NCBI GenBank assembly: GCA_026129485.1
Contig: JAHCHY010000017.1
Coordinates: 1-64,000, forward strand
DNA from: Cyclobacteriaceae bacterium
GTDB taxonomy: Bacteria > Bacteroidota > Bacteroidia > Cytophagales > Cyclobacteriaceae
DNA length: 64,000 nucleotides
Direction of reading: 5' to 3'
Shown here: one piece after another, positions 50,984 through 60,500 of the stretch
How positions within the stretch are numbered: the first letter of the stretch is position 1
Layout: the number at the start of each line of letters is the position of its first letter
Program-made: the position numbers and the translations under genes
The notes under the pieces: generated by a model
Databases searched by the model: none
Told to the model about the DNA's origin: nothing
The model's input: the letters and a program-made list of their open reading frames with translations, nothing else

Positions 50984-51050
50984 TGTCAGGTTGAGCTTGT
51001 CGAAACCGATTTTCTGTGGCGAAATTGCCTTCGACAAGCTCAGGCTGACA
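50984..51050. repeat. Palindromic repeat family B, hairpin copy
   Basis: Arms of 21 bp, starting TGTCAGGTTGAGCTTGTCGAA (50984-51004) and its near-complement at 51030-51050 with two mismatches, enclose CCGATTTTC and neighbouring bases. It stands between convergent genes and may stop both transcripts. The family resembles the CTTCGACAAGCTCAG palindromes seen widely in Bacteroidota genomes. Confidence 0.82.
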
Positions 51051-51086
51051 TGTGTAACTTGACTTTTGAAACAGCCTCTTTTGTTT

Positions 51087-51422
51087 TTATCTGGTTGAAT
51101 CGGCTGGCGTAGCCGGTTGCTCTGTCTGGTTCAGGTTCACACCGCCACCCTGTTCGCGGGCACGCTGCAGAATTTCGCTTTCCCTGCTGGCATTTGGCGT
51201 AGTAAAGTTAGTCGCCATAGCAATTACCATAATGGCAATAGCCAGTCCCCAGGTTGTTCGCTCAAGAAAATCACCGGTTTTTTTAACACCAATCAGGTTG
51301 CTGGCGCCAGAGCCTCCAAACTGGTTGGAAAGACCGCCACCTTTTGAGTTTTGGGCCAAAACAACTAATACTAAAAGTACGGAGCAGAAAATGGCTAAGC
51401 CGATCAACAGGGAGTAATACAT
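51087..51422 (-). CDS. secG: Preprotein translocase subunit SecG
   Basis: 111 residues. Two membrane helices (about 2-22 and 58-75) around the conserved loop LAQNSKGGGLSNQFGGSGA. The C-terminal tail (about 35 residues, Gln/Thr/Pro-rich) is longer than in E. coli, as is usual in Bacteroidota. Supports SecYE-dependent export. Last gene of the miaB-sigma54-lptE-TPR-secG operon, 3 bp after the previous stop. Confidence 0.93.
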   Translation of the reverse strand: MYYSLLIGLAIFCSVLLVLVVLAQNSKGGGLSNQFGGSGASNLIGVKKTGDFLERTTWGLAIAIMVIAMATNFTTPNASRESEILQRAREQGGGVNLNQTEQPATPADSTR

Positions 51423-51425
51423 ACG

Positions 51426-52280
51426 CTACTTTTTCAGTTCTTCAATTCGAGCCGCAAAGTAAGCCTTTTTTTGGGGAAACTTCCAAATCAGCTTTTTAAG
51501 CACTTCCACGGCTTTATCCTTCTTTCCCTGCTTCAGCAGGATTTCAACTAATGTTTCCGATACGACATTGTCGCTGTAGGTTGCGCTTGATTCAGCCAGG
51601 TCGCCTTTAGCTTCGTTCTCGTCAGCCTTGGCTTTGGGCATGGAAGGCTGGGCTTTGATAAACTGGTCGATAATTTCGATCTGTGCCTTTTGTTTGGAGC
51701 CTTCCGGCTTAATTTTTTTCTTCTGCGATTTGATTTCGCTCAGCAGCCCGTCTTCGGGATCTGAGATCTTTGATTTCCGGGGCTTTGTTTCATCCGAAAC
51801 CGGGAGGCCTTTCCCCAGGTTATTCACGACTTTCTCAAACCGGGCTTTGTTTTTTCGCAGGGTTTCAATGTCGTGCATCACTTCGTTATACAATTCATCG
51901 CCACTAAGTTTGCTGGGCGCTGTAATAAGGTCAGGTTCATTGTTCGTTTCGGCAGCAGGGGTTTCAGTAGCAGAAACGGATTGTGCTTTGCTTTCCACCC
52001 GTACAGGTTGCTTCCTGACCTGGACTTCGGCAACTATACGCGGTTGCTGCAGGGCCGTCATGATCGATTTGAGCACCGCACGATCGGTGCTGTATATGGC
52101 GCTCATGTGTAGCTGATGCTCCTGGTCGTTCAGGTTATTATCCCGTGTGGCCCGCGCGGCTAATCCATGCAGCACCTGGCTATAGGGAAAATCGCGTTGC
52201 AGGTCAAGAACTACCTTTGCTTCTTCTTCAGAAAGAGCGGTGTAGTTTGCCAGTAGCTGATGAAACTTTTCTTTTTCCAC
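51426..52280 (-). CDS. Conserved hypothetical protein with TPR-like C-terminus
   Basis: 284 residues. Helical N-terminus (HQLLANYTALSEEEAKVVLD), a long low-complexity Lys/Glu/Ser-rich middle (about 100-230), and a C-terminal TPR-like helix pair SETLVEILLKQGKKDKAVEV followed by FPQKKAYFAARIEELKK. No signal peptide. Found between lptE and secG in related genomes; probably linked to cell-envelope assembly, but no activity can be assigned. Confidence 0.75.
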   Translation of the reverse strand: MEKEKFHQLLANYTALSEEEAKVVLDLQRDFPYSQVLHGLAARATRDNNLNDQEHQLHMSAIYSTDRAVLKSIMTALQQPRIVAEVQVRKQPVRVESKAQSVSATETPAAETNNEPDLITAPSKLSGDELYNEVMHDIETLRKNKARFEKVVNNLGKGLPVSDETKPRKSKISDPEDGLLSEIKSQKKKIKPEGSKQKAQIEIIDQFIKAQPSMPKAKADENEAKGDLAESSATYSDNVVSETLVEILLKQGKKDKAVEVLKKLIWKFPQKKAYFAARIEELKK

Positions 52281-52334
52281 AATACAATAAGCCGTGAAGG
52301 TAAATGTAATTGAAATTGCGGCTTATTGCAACCT

Positions 52335-52862
52335 TTACCAGTTGGCTATTGTGGCATTAAAGATATCAATGAAGATCTGGTCAAAGATTTTTCGTTCCAG
52401 GCTCTCCTGTACGGAGCCCAGATCCTGGGCGCTGGGAAAATCCTGGTAGAAACTGAAAGTCTTATCCTTAAAGCTGTTCTTGGGCTCTTTGGTATCTACA
52501 TAATTTACGCGCACGGCAATTGTAAGGCGGGTTAAAGCCGCAGGATCGCCCAACCGGTTACTGGCCGCGCCCGATACCGGGGCCACCGGGGTAACGGCAT
52601 ATTGGGTAAGGGTTCCTTCAATCTGCAGCTCACCATTTTCCTTTGTTACACGCAGGCTGGAGTTTTGCTGAAAGTATTCCTTTAGCCGGTTGGTAAAGGT
52701 TTGCCCCAGGTTAGCCGGGCCCAGGTCGGTGTTGTTAAAGAAGTCATCCACCTGGATGGTTTCGGCCAGGGTTGATGCCCCGGTAAACGAATAGCTGATG
52801 CAGCTTTCCAGGAAGGGGATGGACACCAGCAGGATAAGGGCTAAAATCCGGTTACTCTTCAA
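52335..52862 (-). CDS. lptE: LptE-family outer-membrane lipoprotein
   Basis: 175 residues from a TTG at 52862, chosen because it yields the lipoprotein signal MKSNRILALILLVSIPFLESC (lipid Cys21); the longer frame from 52925 lies wholly inside the previous gene. It overlaps the end of the sigma-54 activator gene by 11 bp. The body (YSFTGASTLAETIQVDDFFN, LQIEGTLTQYAVTPVAP) matches the Bacteroidota LptE family, which plugs LptD for lipopolysaccharide insertion. Operon position between a sigma-54 activator and secG supports this. Confidence 0.85.
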   Translation of the reverse strand: MKSNRILALILLVSIPFLESCISYSFTGASTLAETIQVDDFFNNTDLGPANLGQTFTNRLKEYFQQNSSLRVTKENGELQIEGTLTQYAVTPVAPVSGAASNRLGDPAALTRLTIAVRVNYVDTKEPKNSFKDKTFSFYQDFPSAQDLGSVQESLERKIFDQIFIDIFNATIANW

Positions 52863-54102
52863 GTTCGTATTCTTTGATTTTACGATATAAGGTACGTTCG
52901 GATATACCCAAATCCCGTGCCGCATATTTGCGTTTGTTGTTGTTCTTACGCAATGCCCGCATAATTAATTCTTTTTCTTTTTTCACGATAGAAAGGGAAT
53001 CATCTTCGGCTTCGTGTGTAATGTCCTGTACTTCTTCTTCTGGTTCGGATTGGACAGCCGGAGGGCCCAGGTAGGTAACCTGCTCCGCTACCGGGCTTAC
53101 CGTTTCATGTATGCCTTCAAATAAGCCGGCATGCTCTTTTACCAATTGCGCAGCGTGTGCAGGATTATTGGCGCCTTCCAGCACAATCTTTTTCAGATCG
53201 TTCATGTCCTTACGCAGGTCGAACAGGATCTTATACAGGATTTCCCGCTCCGAAATATTGTCGGCCCCGTTGTGGTCTTTGTGGATCAAAGCCGGCAAGC
53301 TGGTTTCTTTCGGAATATAATGGTTCAGCGTTTCGGATGTAATTTCGGTATTGTCTGATGAGAGCACAGAAATCTGCTCCACTAAGTTTTTTAACTGCCT
53401 GATGTTTCCGGGAAACCGGTACTTAAGCAGCACATGCTTGGCGTCTTCCGTAAGGGAAATAGGTTTTACCTTGTACTTCTCCGCAAAATCGGTAGCAAAT
53501 TTTCTGAACAGCAGCTCTACATCCTTGCCGCGTTCGCGAAGCGGTGGAACATAAATGGGAACGGTGCTTAAACGATAGTACAAATCTTCGCGGAACTTGC
53601 CTTGCTCTACTTTAACCAGCAGGTTTACATTCGTGGCAGCGACTACACGCACATCGGTTTTCTGCACTTTCGATGAGCCCACTTTAATGAATTCGCCATT
53701 CTCTAATACTCTTAATAAACGGGCTTGCGTACCCAATGGCATTTCTCCTATTTCATCTAAAAAAATGGTACCGCCATTCGTTACTTCAAAATATCCTTTG
53801 CGGGCTTCATGCGCCCCGGTAAATGATCCTTTCTCATGCCCGAATAATTCAGAGTCAATCGTGCCTTCCGGAATAGAGCCGCAGTTAATGGCAATAAACT
53901 GCCCGTGCTTGCGCGCGCTTAAATGATGAATGATTTTGGAAAAGGATTCCTTACCGCTTCCGCTCTCCCCGGTTATCAATACCGACATGTCGGTAGGGGC
54001 TACCTGCATAGCAACCCGCACGGCATTATTCAGCAGGGGTGAGCTGCCAATTATACCAAACCGTTGCTTTACACGCTGTATGTCTGCTTCTGTAATCGCC
54101 AT
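52852..54102 (-). CDS. Sigma-54-dependent activator (AAA+), no sensory domain
   Basis: 416 residues from the ATG at 54102, 2 bp after the miaB stop; a longer frame to 54144 would run into miaB. The AAA+ domain begins almost at once (FGIIGSSPLLNNAVR), with Walker A GESGSGKES, a GSFTGA loop in place of the classic GAFTGA for sigma-54 contact, and the Walker B region GGTIFLDEIGEMP. There is no receiver, PAS or GAF domain in front. A roughly 100-residue linker separates AAA+ from a Fis-type helix-turn-helix (YAARDLGISERTLYRKIKEY). Opens closed complexes at -24/-12 promoters; targets unknown. Confidence 0.92.
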   Translation of the reverse strand: MAITEADIQRVKQRFGIIGSSPLLNNAVRVAMQVAPTDMSVLITGESGSGKESFSKIIHHLSARKHGQFIAINCGSIPEGTIDSELFGHEKGSFTGAHEARKGYFEVTNGGTIFLDEIGEMPLGTQARLLRVLENGEFIKVGSSKVQKTDVRVVAATNVNLLVKVEQGKFREDLYYRLSTVPIYVPPLRERGKDVELLFRKFATDFAEKYKVKPISLTEDAKHVLLKYRFPGNIRQLKNLVEQISVLSSDNTEITSETLNHYIPKETSLPALIHKDHNGADNISEREILYKILFDLRKDMNDLKKIVLEGANNPAHAAQLVKEHAGLFEGIHETVSPVAEQVTYLGPPAVQSEPEEEVQDITHEAEDDSLSIVKKEKELIMRALRKNNNKRKYAARDLGISERTLYRKIKEYELEE

Positions 54103-54104
54103 CT

Positions 54105-55565
54105 TTATGCTACAATTCGTCCCAACAATGTGCCACCGGTACAATCCTCTATTAAAACATTGACGTACTCGCCTTTGCTTTTATTTCCTGCTTTTGCAAA
54201 AACCGCTACCCGGTTTGCTGAAGTTCTTCCCTGCCAGTGTGCATCGCTTCTGCGCGAGTTACCTTCAATGAGTATACGCTGAACGGTTCCCAAGTCCTGC
54301 TGATTGCGCAGCAGGGAATGTTCCCGTTGCTTATTAATAATTTCTTCCAGCCTGCGTGCTTTTATATCATTCGGAATATCATCGGCAAGCTTTTTGGCTG
54401 CAGGTGTGCCGGGGCGCTCGGAATAAATGAACATGTAGGCATAATCGTACTGCACGGCATCCATCAGCGTAAGCGTATCTTCATGCTCAGCCTCAGTTTC
54501 GCTGCAGAACCCGGCAATCATATCCGAAGAAATGGCGCACTGCGGCCCGAGAATTTCGCGTATGCGATTTACTTTTTCCAAATACCACTCGCGGGTATAA
54601 CCCCGGTTCATCAGCTCCAGCACGCGGGTGTTTCCGCTTTGCACGGGCAGGTGTATGTATTTGCAGATGTTCTCATACTTAGCCATCACGTGCAAAACAT
54701 CATCGGTAATGTCTTTGGGGTGCGATGTGGAAAAGCGAACGCGCAGATCAGGGTTTACCAGCGCCACCATTTCGAGCAGCCTGGCGAAGGTTACAATTTC
54801 CGTTGAGCCATTCTTTTCCAGCCGGGCTTTGTTATTTTCCGCTTCACTCCATTTGTACGAATCTACATTTTGCCCCAGCAGGGTTACTTCACGGTATCCT
54901 TTGCTGAACAGGTCTTTGGCCTCGGCCACTACAGAGTGCGGATCGCGGCTGCGCTCGCGCCCGCGGGTATAGGGCACCACGCAGAACGAGCACATGTTAT
55001 CGCAACCCCGCATGATGGATATGAATGCCGTAACGCCATTTGAACCAAGACGCACCGGGGTTATATCGCCATACGTTTCCTCACGCGAAAGGAACGTGTT
55101 AACGGCTTTATCGCCTTCGTCCACCAGCGCGACCAGCTTGGGCAGATCACGGTAAGCATCCGGCCCTGCCACCAGGTCTACGATTTTCTCTTCTTCCAAA
55201 AGCTTGGTTTTCAAACGCTCGGCCATACATCCTAAAACGCCTACCAGCATTTCAGGCTTCTTTTTCTTGAACGATTGAATCTGCTGCAGGCGGTTACGAA
55301 CAGTTTGCTCGGCCTTTTCGCGTATAGAACAGGTATTCAGGAACACAAGATCGGCCTGTGCCAGGTCGGAAGTAGTATCAAAACCTTCTTTTTGGAGTAT
55401 GGAGGCTACGATTTCGCTATCCGAAAAGTTCATCTGGCAGCCATAGCTTTCTATGTACAGCTTGCGGCTCTTTCCCGTACTGGAAGATTCAATAACTTTT
55501 ACGGTTTCGCATGCCTCGGCCGGAGCCGGCCCCAACACCTCAATATCTTCAATCAGGTTCTTCAT
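54105..55565 (-). CDS. miaB: tRNA-2-methylthio-N6-dimethylallyladenosine synthase
   Basis: 486 residues. Radical-SAM methylthiotransferase acting on A37 of tRNAs. N-terminal cluster cysteines: [11 protein letters not shown] (Cys43), NTCSIREKA and LGCMAERL. Radical-SAM CxxxCxxC in [20 protein letters not shown], and a C-terminal TRAM domain. The N-terminus carries a 35-residue extension relative to E. coli MiaB. First gene of the leftward operon. Confidence 0.96.
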   Translation of the reverse strand: MKNLIEDIEVLGPAPAEACETVKVIESSSTGKSRKLYIESYGCQMNFSDSEIVASILQKEGFDTTSDLAQADLVFLNTCSIREKAEQTVRNRLQQIQSFKKKKPEMLVGVLGCMAERLKTKLLEEEKIVDLVAGPDAYRDLPKLVALVDEGDKAVNTFLSREETYGDITPVRLGSNGVTAFISIMRGCDNMCSFCVVPYTRGRERSRDPHSVVAEAKDLFSKGYREVTLLGQNVDSYKWSEAENNKARLEKNGSTEIVTFARLLEMVALVNPDLRVRFSTSHPKDITDDVLHVMAKYENICKYIHLPVQSGNTRVLELMNRGYTREWYLEKVNRIREILGPQCAISSDMIAGFCSETEAEHEDTLTLMDAVQYDYAYMFIYSERPGTPAAKKLADDIPNDIKARRLEEIINKQREHSLLRNQQDLGTVQRILIEGNSRRSDAHWQGRTSANRVAVFAKAGNKSKGEYVNVLIEDCTGGTLLGRIVA

Positions 55566-55604
55566 TTTCGCAGAATCGAATCACAAAATTAAATAATTCC
55601 CAAG

Positions 55605-55623
55605 TTTTTATGACATCTTGGCA
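55605..55623 (+). promoter_or_regulatory. Motif shared with the groES upstream region
   Basis: TTTTTATGACATCTTGGCA, 53 bp before the gamma-carbonic anhydrase start, agrees at 15 of 19 positions with the groES site (50193-50211, minus). It points toward the downstream gene in both places. Confidence 0.4.
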
Positions 55624-55648
55624 GGTTTAAAACATTCATTTAAACAAT

Positions 55649-55656
55649 TAGTTTTG
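55649..55656 (+). promoter_or_regulatory. Candidate -7 box for the gamma-carbonic anhydrase gene
   Basis: TAGTTTTG fits TAnnTTTG, 19 bp before the ATG at 55676. No -33 box at standard spacing. Confidence 0.45.
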
Positions 55657-55675
55657 AGGTCTTAGCATATTTCAA

Positions 55676-56191
55676 ATGGCCATAGTTAGAGAAGTAAGAG
55701 GTTTTACACCCCGTTTCGGTTCCAATTGTTTTCTGGCCGAAACAGCCGTAGTAGTGGGAGAAGTTACCATGGGCGATAATTGTACGGTATGGTTTAATGC
55801 CGTGGTGCGGGGCGATGTGCACTCCATTACCATTGGCAATAACACCAACATTCAGGATGGGGCTGTTATTCACTGCACCTACCAAAAAGCCAAAACCATT
55901 ATTGGCCATAATGTTTCCATTGCCCATAACGCTATTGTTCACGGATGTACCATTGAAGATAATGTGCTGATAGGCATGGGTGCGATTGTTATGGATGATG
56001 CCGTAGTGGGAACCGGATCGGTAATAGCAGCCGGTGCGGTGGTATTACCCAAAACCATTATTGAGCCCGGCAGCATCTATGCCGGTATGCCCGCTAAAAA
56101 AGTGAAGGATATTGGCGATGAAATGAAAGCGGTAATTGAACGCACCGCCCGCAATTACCCGATGTATGCCGAATGGTTTAAACAAAAGTAG
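55676..56191 (+). CDS. Gamma-carbonic anhydrase family protein
   Basis: 171 residues, left-handed beta-helix of the YrdA/PaaY/CaiE type. Zinc-binding His66 (VIHCTYQ), His84 and His89 (IAHNAIVHGC) are all present. Hexapeptide repeats run throughout. May interconvert CO2 and bicarbonate or serve as an acyl-CoA-related protein; many members lack measurable activity. It is followed 1 bp after its stop by a small acidic protein gene. Confidence 0.9.
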   Translation: MAIVREVRGFTPRFGSNCFLAETAVVVGEVTMGDNCTVWFNAVVRGDVHSITIGNNTNIQDGAVIHCTYQKAKTIIGHNVSIAHNAIVHGCTIEDNVLIGMGAIVMDDAVVGTGSVIAAGAVVLPKTIIEPGSIYAGMPAKKVKDIGDEMKAVIERTARNYPMYAEWFKQK

Positions 56192-56192
56192 G

Positions 56193-56711
56193 ATGGAAGC
56201 ACAAAAGGATCAGGAACAGGTTACCCGTATCAGGCAAAAGTTGGGTGATGAGCTGTTCTGCTTTGACGAGGAAGATGAACCTGCCGAGGAATGCGTGCAC
56301 TTTTATTTTTTGGGTAACCATGAAGGACAGGAAGTACTGTTTGACTGTGTGTTATATACCCTGCGTCTTCACCACGAAGGCGAAATGCACGAAGTGGCCG
56401 AAGCCCGTGCGGCAAAAAAGCTGGACGAATACATGAAGGCAAAAGATTCGCAAGCTCAGCAGGAAGAAGAGCTGGGTATGCTGATGGCCGAGATTTTAAT
56501 TGAGCTGGAGGAGGAAGAGGCTGTAAAGGTTCGGGAGCATGTAGAGCTTGATCCGGAAAACCCGGTGGGCGTGGGCATAGATGCAGGCTTGAATGTACCG
56601 GTTATCTCGAACGATGTGATCCGAAAGTTTATTGCTGAGTTTAAGGCCGGCACGTTGAAGCTTGACGAGGCGCTTTATTCATTTCAGGGCAGCACGGATT
56701 TCGAACCCTGA
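56193..56711 (+). CDS. Small acidic conserved hypothetical protein
   Basis: 172 residues from the ATG at 56193, 1 bp after the previous stop; a longer frame from 56136 overlaps the previous gene and is rejected. Very rich in Glu/Asp, with no Cys pattern, signal or membrane helix. Segments HEGQEVLFDCVLYTLRLHHE and IEDEVLIE-like LMAEILIELEEEEAVKV suggest a compact mixed fold. I do not recognise a family. Coupled to the gamma-carbonic anhydrase. Confidence 0.7.
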   Translation: MEAQKDQEQVTRIRQKLGDELFCFDEEDEPAEECVHFYFLGNHEGQEVLFDCVLYTLRLHHEGEMHEVAEARAAKKLDEYMKAKDSQAQQEEELGMLMAEILIELEEEEAVKVREHVELDPENPVGVGIDAGLNVPVISNDVIRKFIAEFKAGTLKLDEALYSFQGSTDFEP

Positions 56712-56751
56712 AAATATTAGTCTAATGCTCACCGTTTTAAGGGGCTTTGGC

Positions 56752-56759
56752 TATATTTG
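56752..56759 (+). promoter_or_regulatory. Candidate -7 box for the OmpH-like gene
   Basis: TATATTTG fits TAnnTTTG, 19 bp before the ATG at 56779. No -33 box is clear. Confidence 0.45.
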
Positions 56760-56778
56760 CCGCCCTAACTAATATTCA

Positions 56779-57408
56779 ATGAAAAACGTTTCTCTTGCCC
56801 TTAACGGGATACTGGTATTGGCTGTAGCCGTTTTGTATTACCTGCATTTTTCTTCCGGAAGCAAACCTGCAGGCATTGCTTCCGAGAGCAGCGGTATCCC
56901 AACCGATATTAAAATAGCCTATATCAATTCTGATACGGTTTTGAAATACTACGATTTCTTTAAAGTGAATATTGAAAAGCTGGAGGCCAAAGGCAGGAAG
57001 CTGGATCAGGATTTGCAAAGCCGGGCGCAAAGTTTGCAGAACGACATCGCTGCGTACCAACGCAATTATGGAAGCATGACTATCGGCCAGGCCAAAGCCG
57101 TTGAAGAAGACCTGGGTAAGAAGCGCCAGAACCTGGATCTTTACCAGCGCAGTCTGGAGCAGCAACTAATGGAAGAGCAAGCCAAAGTAAATGAAGAGCT
57201 TTACCTGAAGGTTACGGATTACCTGAAAGAGTTCGCTAAAGAAAAAGACATCCAGGTTGTGCTGAAGTACAGCTCAAACAGTGATTTGCTCTACGGAGGT
57301 TCCGCTATCGATATTACACAGGATGTAATTAAAGGTTTGAATGACCAATACAAGCTGGATGTTGCAGCACCTAAAGCCAAGCCTGATACAACCAAGACCA
57401 AGAAGTAA
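56779..57408 (+). CDS. OmpH/Skp-like periplasmic chaperone
   Basis: 209 residues. N-terminal hydrophobic segment (VSLALNGILVLAVAVLYYLHF) that anchors or exports it, then IAYINSDTVLKYYDFFK, the Skp/OmpH opening strand. A long coiled-coil follows (about 65-150), then a beta end IQVVLKYSSNSDLLYGGSAI, the standard architecture. Holds unfolded outer-membrane proteins in the periplasm. The C-terminal tail is Lys/Pro-rich. A strong terminator follows. Confidence 0.88.
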   Translation: MKNVSLALNGILVLAVAVLYYLHFSSGSKPAGIASESSGIPTDIKIAYINSDTVLKYYDFFKVNIEKLEAKGRKLDQDLQSRAQSLQNDIAAYQRNYGSMTIGQAKAVEEDLGKKRQNLDLYQRSLEQQLMEEQAKVNEELYLKVTDYLKEFAKEKDIQVVLKYSSNSDLLYGGSAIDITQDVIKGLNDQYKLDVAAPKAKPDTTKTKK

Positions 57409-57435
57409 ATTCATACGGCAGGGATTATTAAAGAG

Positions 57436-57468
57436 GCCACGGAAGCAGCACACTTCCGTGGCTTTTTT
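57436..57468 (+). terminator. Intrinsic terminator after the OmpH-like gene
   Basis: Arms GCCACGGAAG (57436-57445) and CTTCCGTGGC (57453-57462) pair perfectly around a 7-nt loop and run into six T (57463-57468). It lies 27 bp after the stop codon. Confidence 0.9.
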
Positions 57469-57501
57469 GTGTAGTCTTTGATTTTAGCTTAATTTGAAAT
57501 C

Positions 57502-60500
57502 GTGAAAAGAAATATGTTGGCTTTTCTGGGCGTTAAGCCTGAGGAACAGGGGCAGGTCTGGCTCATGTTGGCCACGGGTTTCTTTATCGGTATTTTCATA
57601 GCTACCTACCAGGTAACGGCCGAATCACTCTTCCTCAACAAGCTAAGCGATCAGTTAGACCGGGCTTTTCTTGTATCGGGTGTGCTGGGTATTGTATCCA
57701 CCATTCTCTTTACGTTTTTTCAGAACCGGATAAAGTTTGTAACGCTTACCATCAGCAGTATAGTGCTGATCATTATTGCCACCTTTTCCATCTACTATTT
57801 CTATCACTTTGCAGATGAAAAGATTCAGAACACTACTCTTTTTGTCATGTATTGCCTGGTTGGCCCTATTACAGCCATCCTGCTCTTATGCTATTGGGGT
57901 ATTTTCGGAAGGCTGTTCAACTTTAAGCAGTCCAAGCGGATAATCGGCTGGATTGACACGGGGCAACTGATTGCCATTATCCTGGCCAACTTCCTTATCC
58001 CGTTTACGGCTGCCTGGTTTCCGGATACATCCAATTACCTGATCGTATGCAATATAAGCATCATAGGTTCATTGGCTTGCCTGATTGTGATTGCGTCTAA
58101 GTACACCCTGGCCCGCCTTAGTACCGATATTGAGGTAAGGGCCCAGACGCGGTTTGGAAAAATATTTAATGACCGTTACATCAGGTTGCTTTCCGTGTTC
58201 CTGATTATTTCAATGGTGATGTTCAGCTTGAATCAATTCACCTTTCAGACTTTATTAAATAAGCAATATCCCGATCAGCGCGACCTTACAGACTTCCTGG
58301 CTTACTTCAATGGTACTATCTACGCGCTAAGCCTGCTCATGCAGTTGTTTGTTAACGACCGCATCCTGGGAACTTACGGCATCCGAATTTCGCTGTTTAT
58401 ATTACCCATTGTAGTTGCCATTCTTTCCGCGGGCTCTGTATTTGCGGGAATCTTCCTCGGGTACGATGTAGAGCTCAGCCCGCAAACCTACATTTACTTT
58501 TTCCTGTTCGTTGCTGTTACAAGGCTTTTCAACACCATGCTTAAAGACTCGCTCGAAAGCCCTATTTACAAGCTGTTATTTATCCCGCTGGATAGCCGGG
58601 TACGCTTTAATATTCAGGCTAAGGTAGAGGGAGTGGTTAACGAGTCCGGCCGTTTTATGGCCGGGTTGCTGATTTTCCTGTTTGCCATGGTGCCCTTCTT
58701 TAAAATTATCTGGATACCCATAATTGTACTTGGGTTAATTTTAGCATACTACCGTGTTATTCAGAACCTGTACCAGGAATACAAGGAGAAGATCAAATCG
58801 AAGCTTGAGTTTGGGGGCGAAAGGCAAGACAGGCTTGAGGTAGGGTACAAGGAGGTTACCACCCGGCTGGAATCGAATCTTCAGGATGACGATTCCGCCA
58901 GGGCTGTGTTCTCGTTTAAGTTGCTGGAAAAGATCGACCCCGGTAAGGTGAGTGCGTGGATAAATGTGCTGATGAAAAATTCCCAGGAAACCACGCGGGA
59001 TTATGCGCAGCGCAAGATGAACGAGCTGAAAGGTTTGTCTGTATCGGATCACTATGTGATCCGGTTAGATAAAAGCAGGATTTCTGATGATAAGAATGTG
59101 CTCTCCCGAAATGAATTGGACCTGATTCTCAACAGCGGGGGGGATATCCAGAAGTCCCGTATACAGCGCCTGGCCAGGTCTACCGATGTTAACGACAGGC
59201 ATTATTGTGCGGAGCTGTTGTTGCATTCACAAAATCGCGAGAACATCTCGTTCCTCATAGAATTGCTGAATGATAGCAATAATAAGGTTAGAAGTGCCGC
59301 AATCAAAACCGCTGTAAAGCGACATGATAACGAAGTAACATCTGCCCTGATTGAAAACCTGGGGCAACCGGAATACGCCAACGAGGCAATGAATGCGCTG
59401 ATCCAGGTGGGCGAGTCAGCGTTGCCCCTGCTGGACAATGCATTCTACAGGCCGGGGCAAAGCTCACCCATCATGTTAAAGCTGGTGCAGATAATCGGTG
59501 TGATAGGAGGCAGCAAGGCAAAAGAAATCCTTTGGAACAAAATCGATTATCCTGATAAGGTAATTGTATCGCAGGTATTGCTGTCATTGGGGGAGTCTGG
59601 ATTTAAAGCGGGAATGTCGCAGATCAGCCGGATCAAGTATGCCATAGAATCAGATATCGGGGCCATTGCCTGGAACCTGGGTGCGCTTACCGAGGTGGGT
59701 GATGGTGAGCATTCGCGTGTGGTACGAAGAGCGCTGAACCGCGAGATCAAAAATGACATTGAGCATATCTATATGTTGCTGGCCATGTTGTACGATACGC
59801 GCTCCATTCAGTTGGTAAAGGAGAATATTGATAGCGGTACTTCCGAAGGCATTACCTATGCTATTGAATTGCTGGATGTGTTTCTTTCCGAGCAACTGAA
59901 AATGCGGGTGTTGCCCGTGCTGGACGACCTGAACATTAATGAAAAGCTGAAGCGGCTGGAGATATTTTATCCCCGCGTTCCCCTGGATGAAAAGCTTGTC
60001 CTTAAATTTTTGATAAACCGGGATTTTACACAGAGCAACCGGTGGACAAAAGCGGCTGTGCTTCACCAGATCGGGGAGCAACGGATAGCCGCGTTTAATC
60101 TCGACCTGATAGCCCAATTGTTCAACCCGGATCTTCTTATTCGCGAAACGGCTGCATGGGCATTAAACCAGGTTGATCCGGAGCTGTATGAAACGCATGT
60201 TTCCCGTTTGGGCCCGGAAGTTAAGCGTTTGCTGGATAAATCAGTGCTTGGAAAAGGAGCGGATGCTAACCTGATGTTGTATGACAAGGTTTTGTTTTAT
60301 CAGCAAACCGACTTGTTTGAAGGCGTGCCTGGTGTGGTTCTTTCCGACCTGGCCGATATAACCCGAACCATTAACCTCGACAAAGACAGCCTGGTTGTTG
60401 ATGAAACAAGCAGTACTGATTTTTATATCGTTTATAAGGGTGAGGTTGATTACTATGAACGTCATCAGGGCAAAATAACTTACCAGCCCGGACAATTTGT

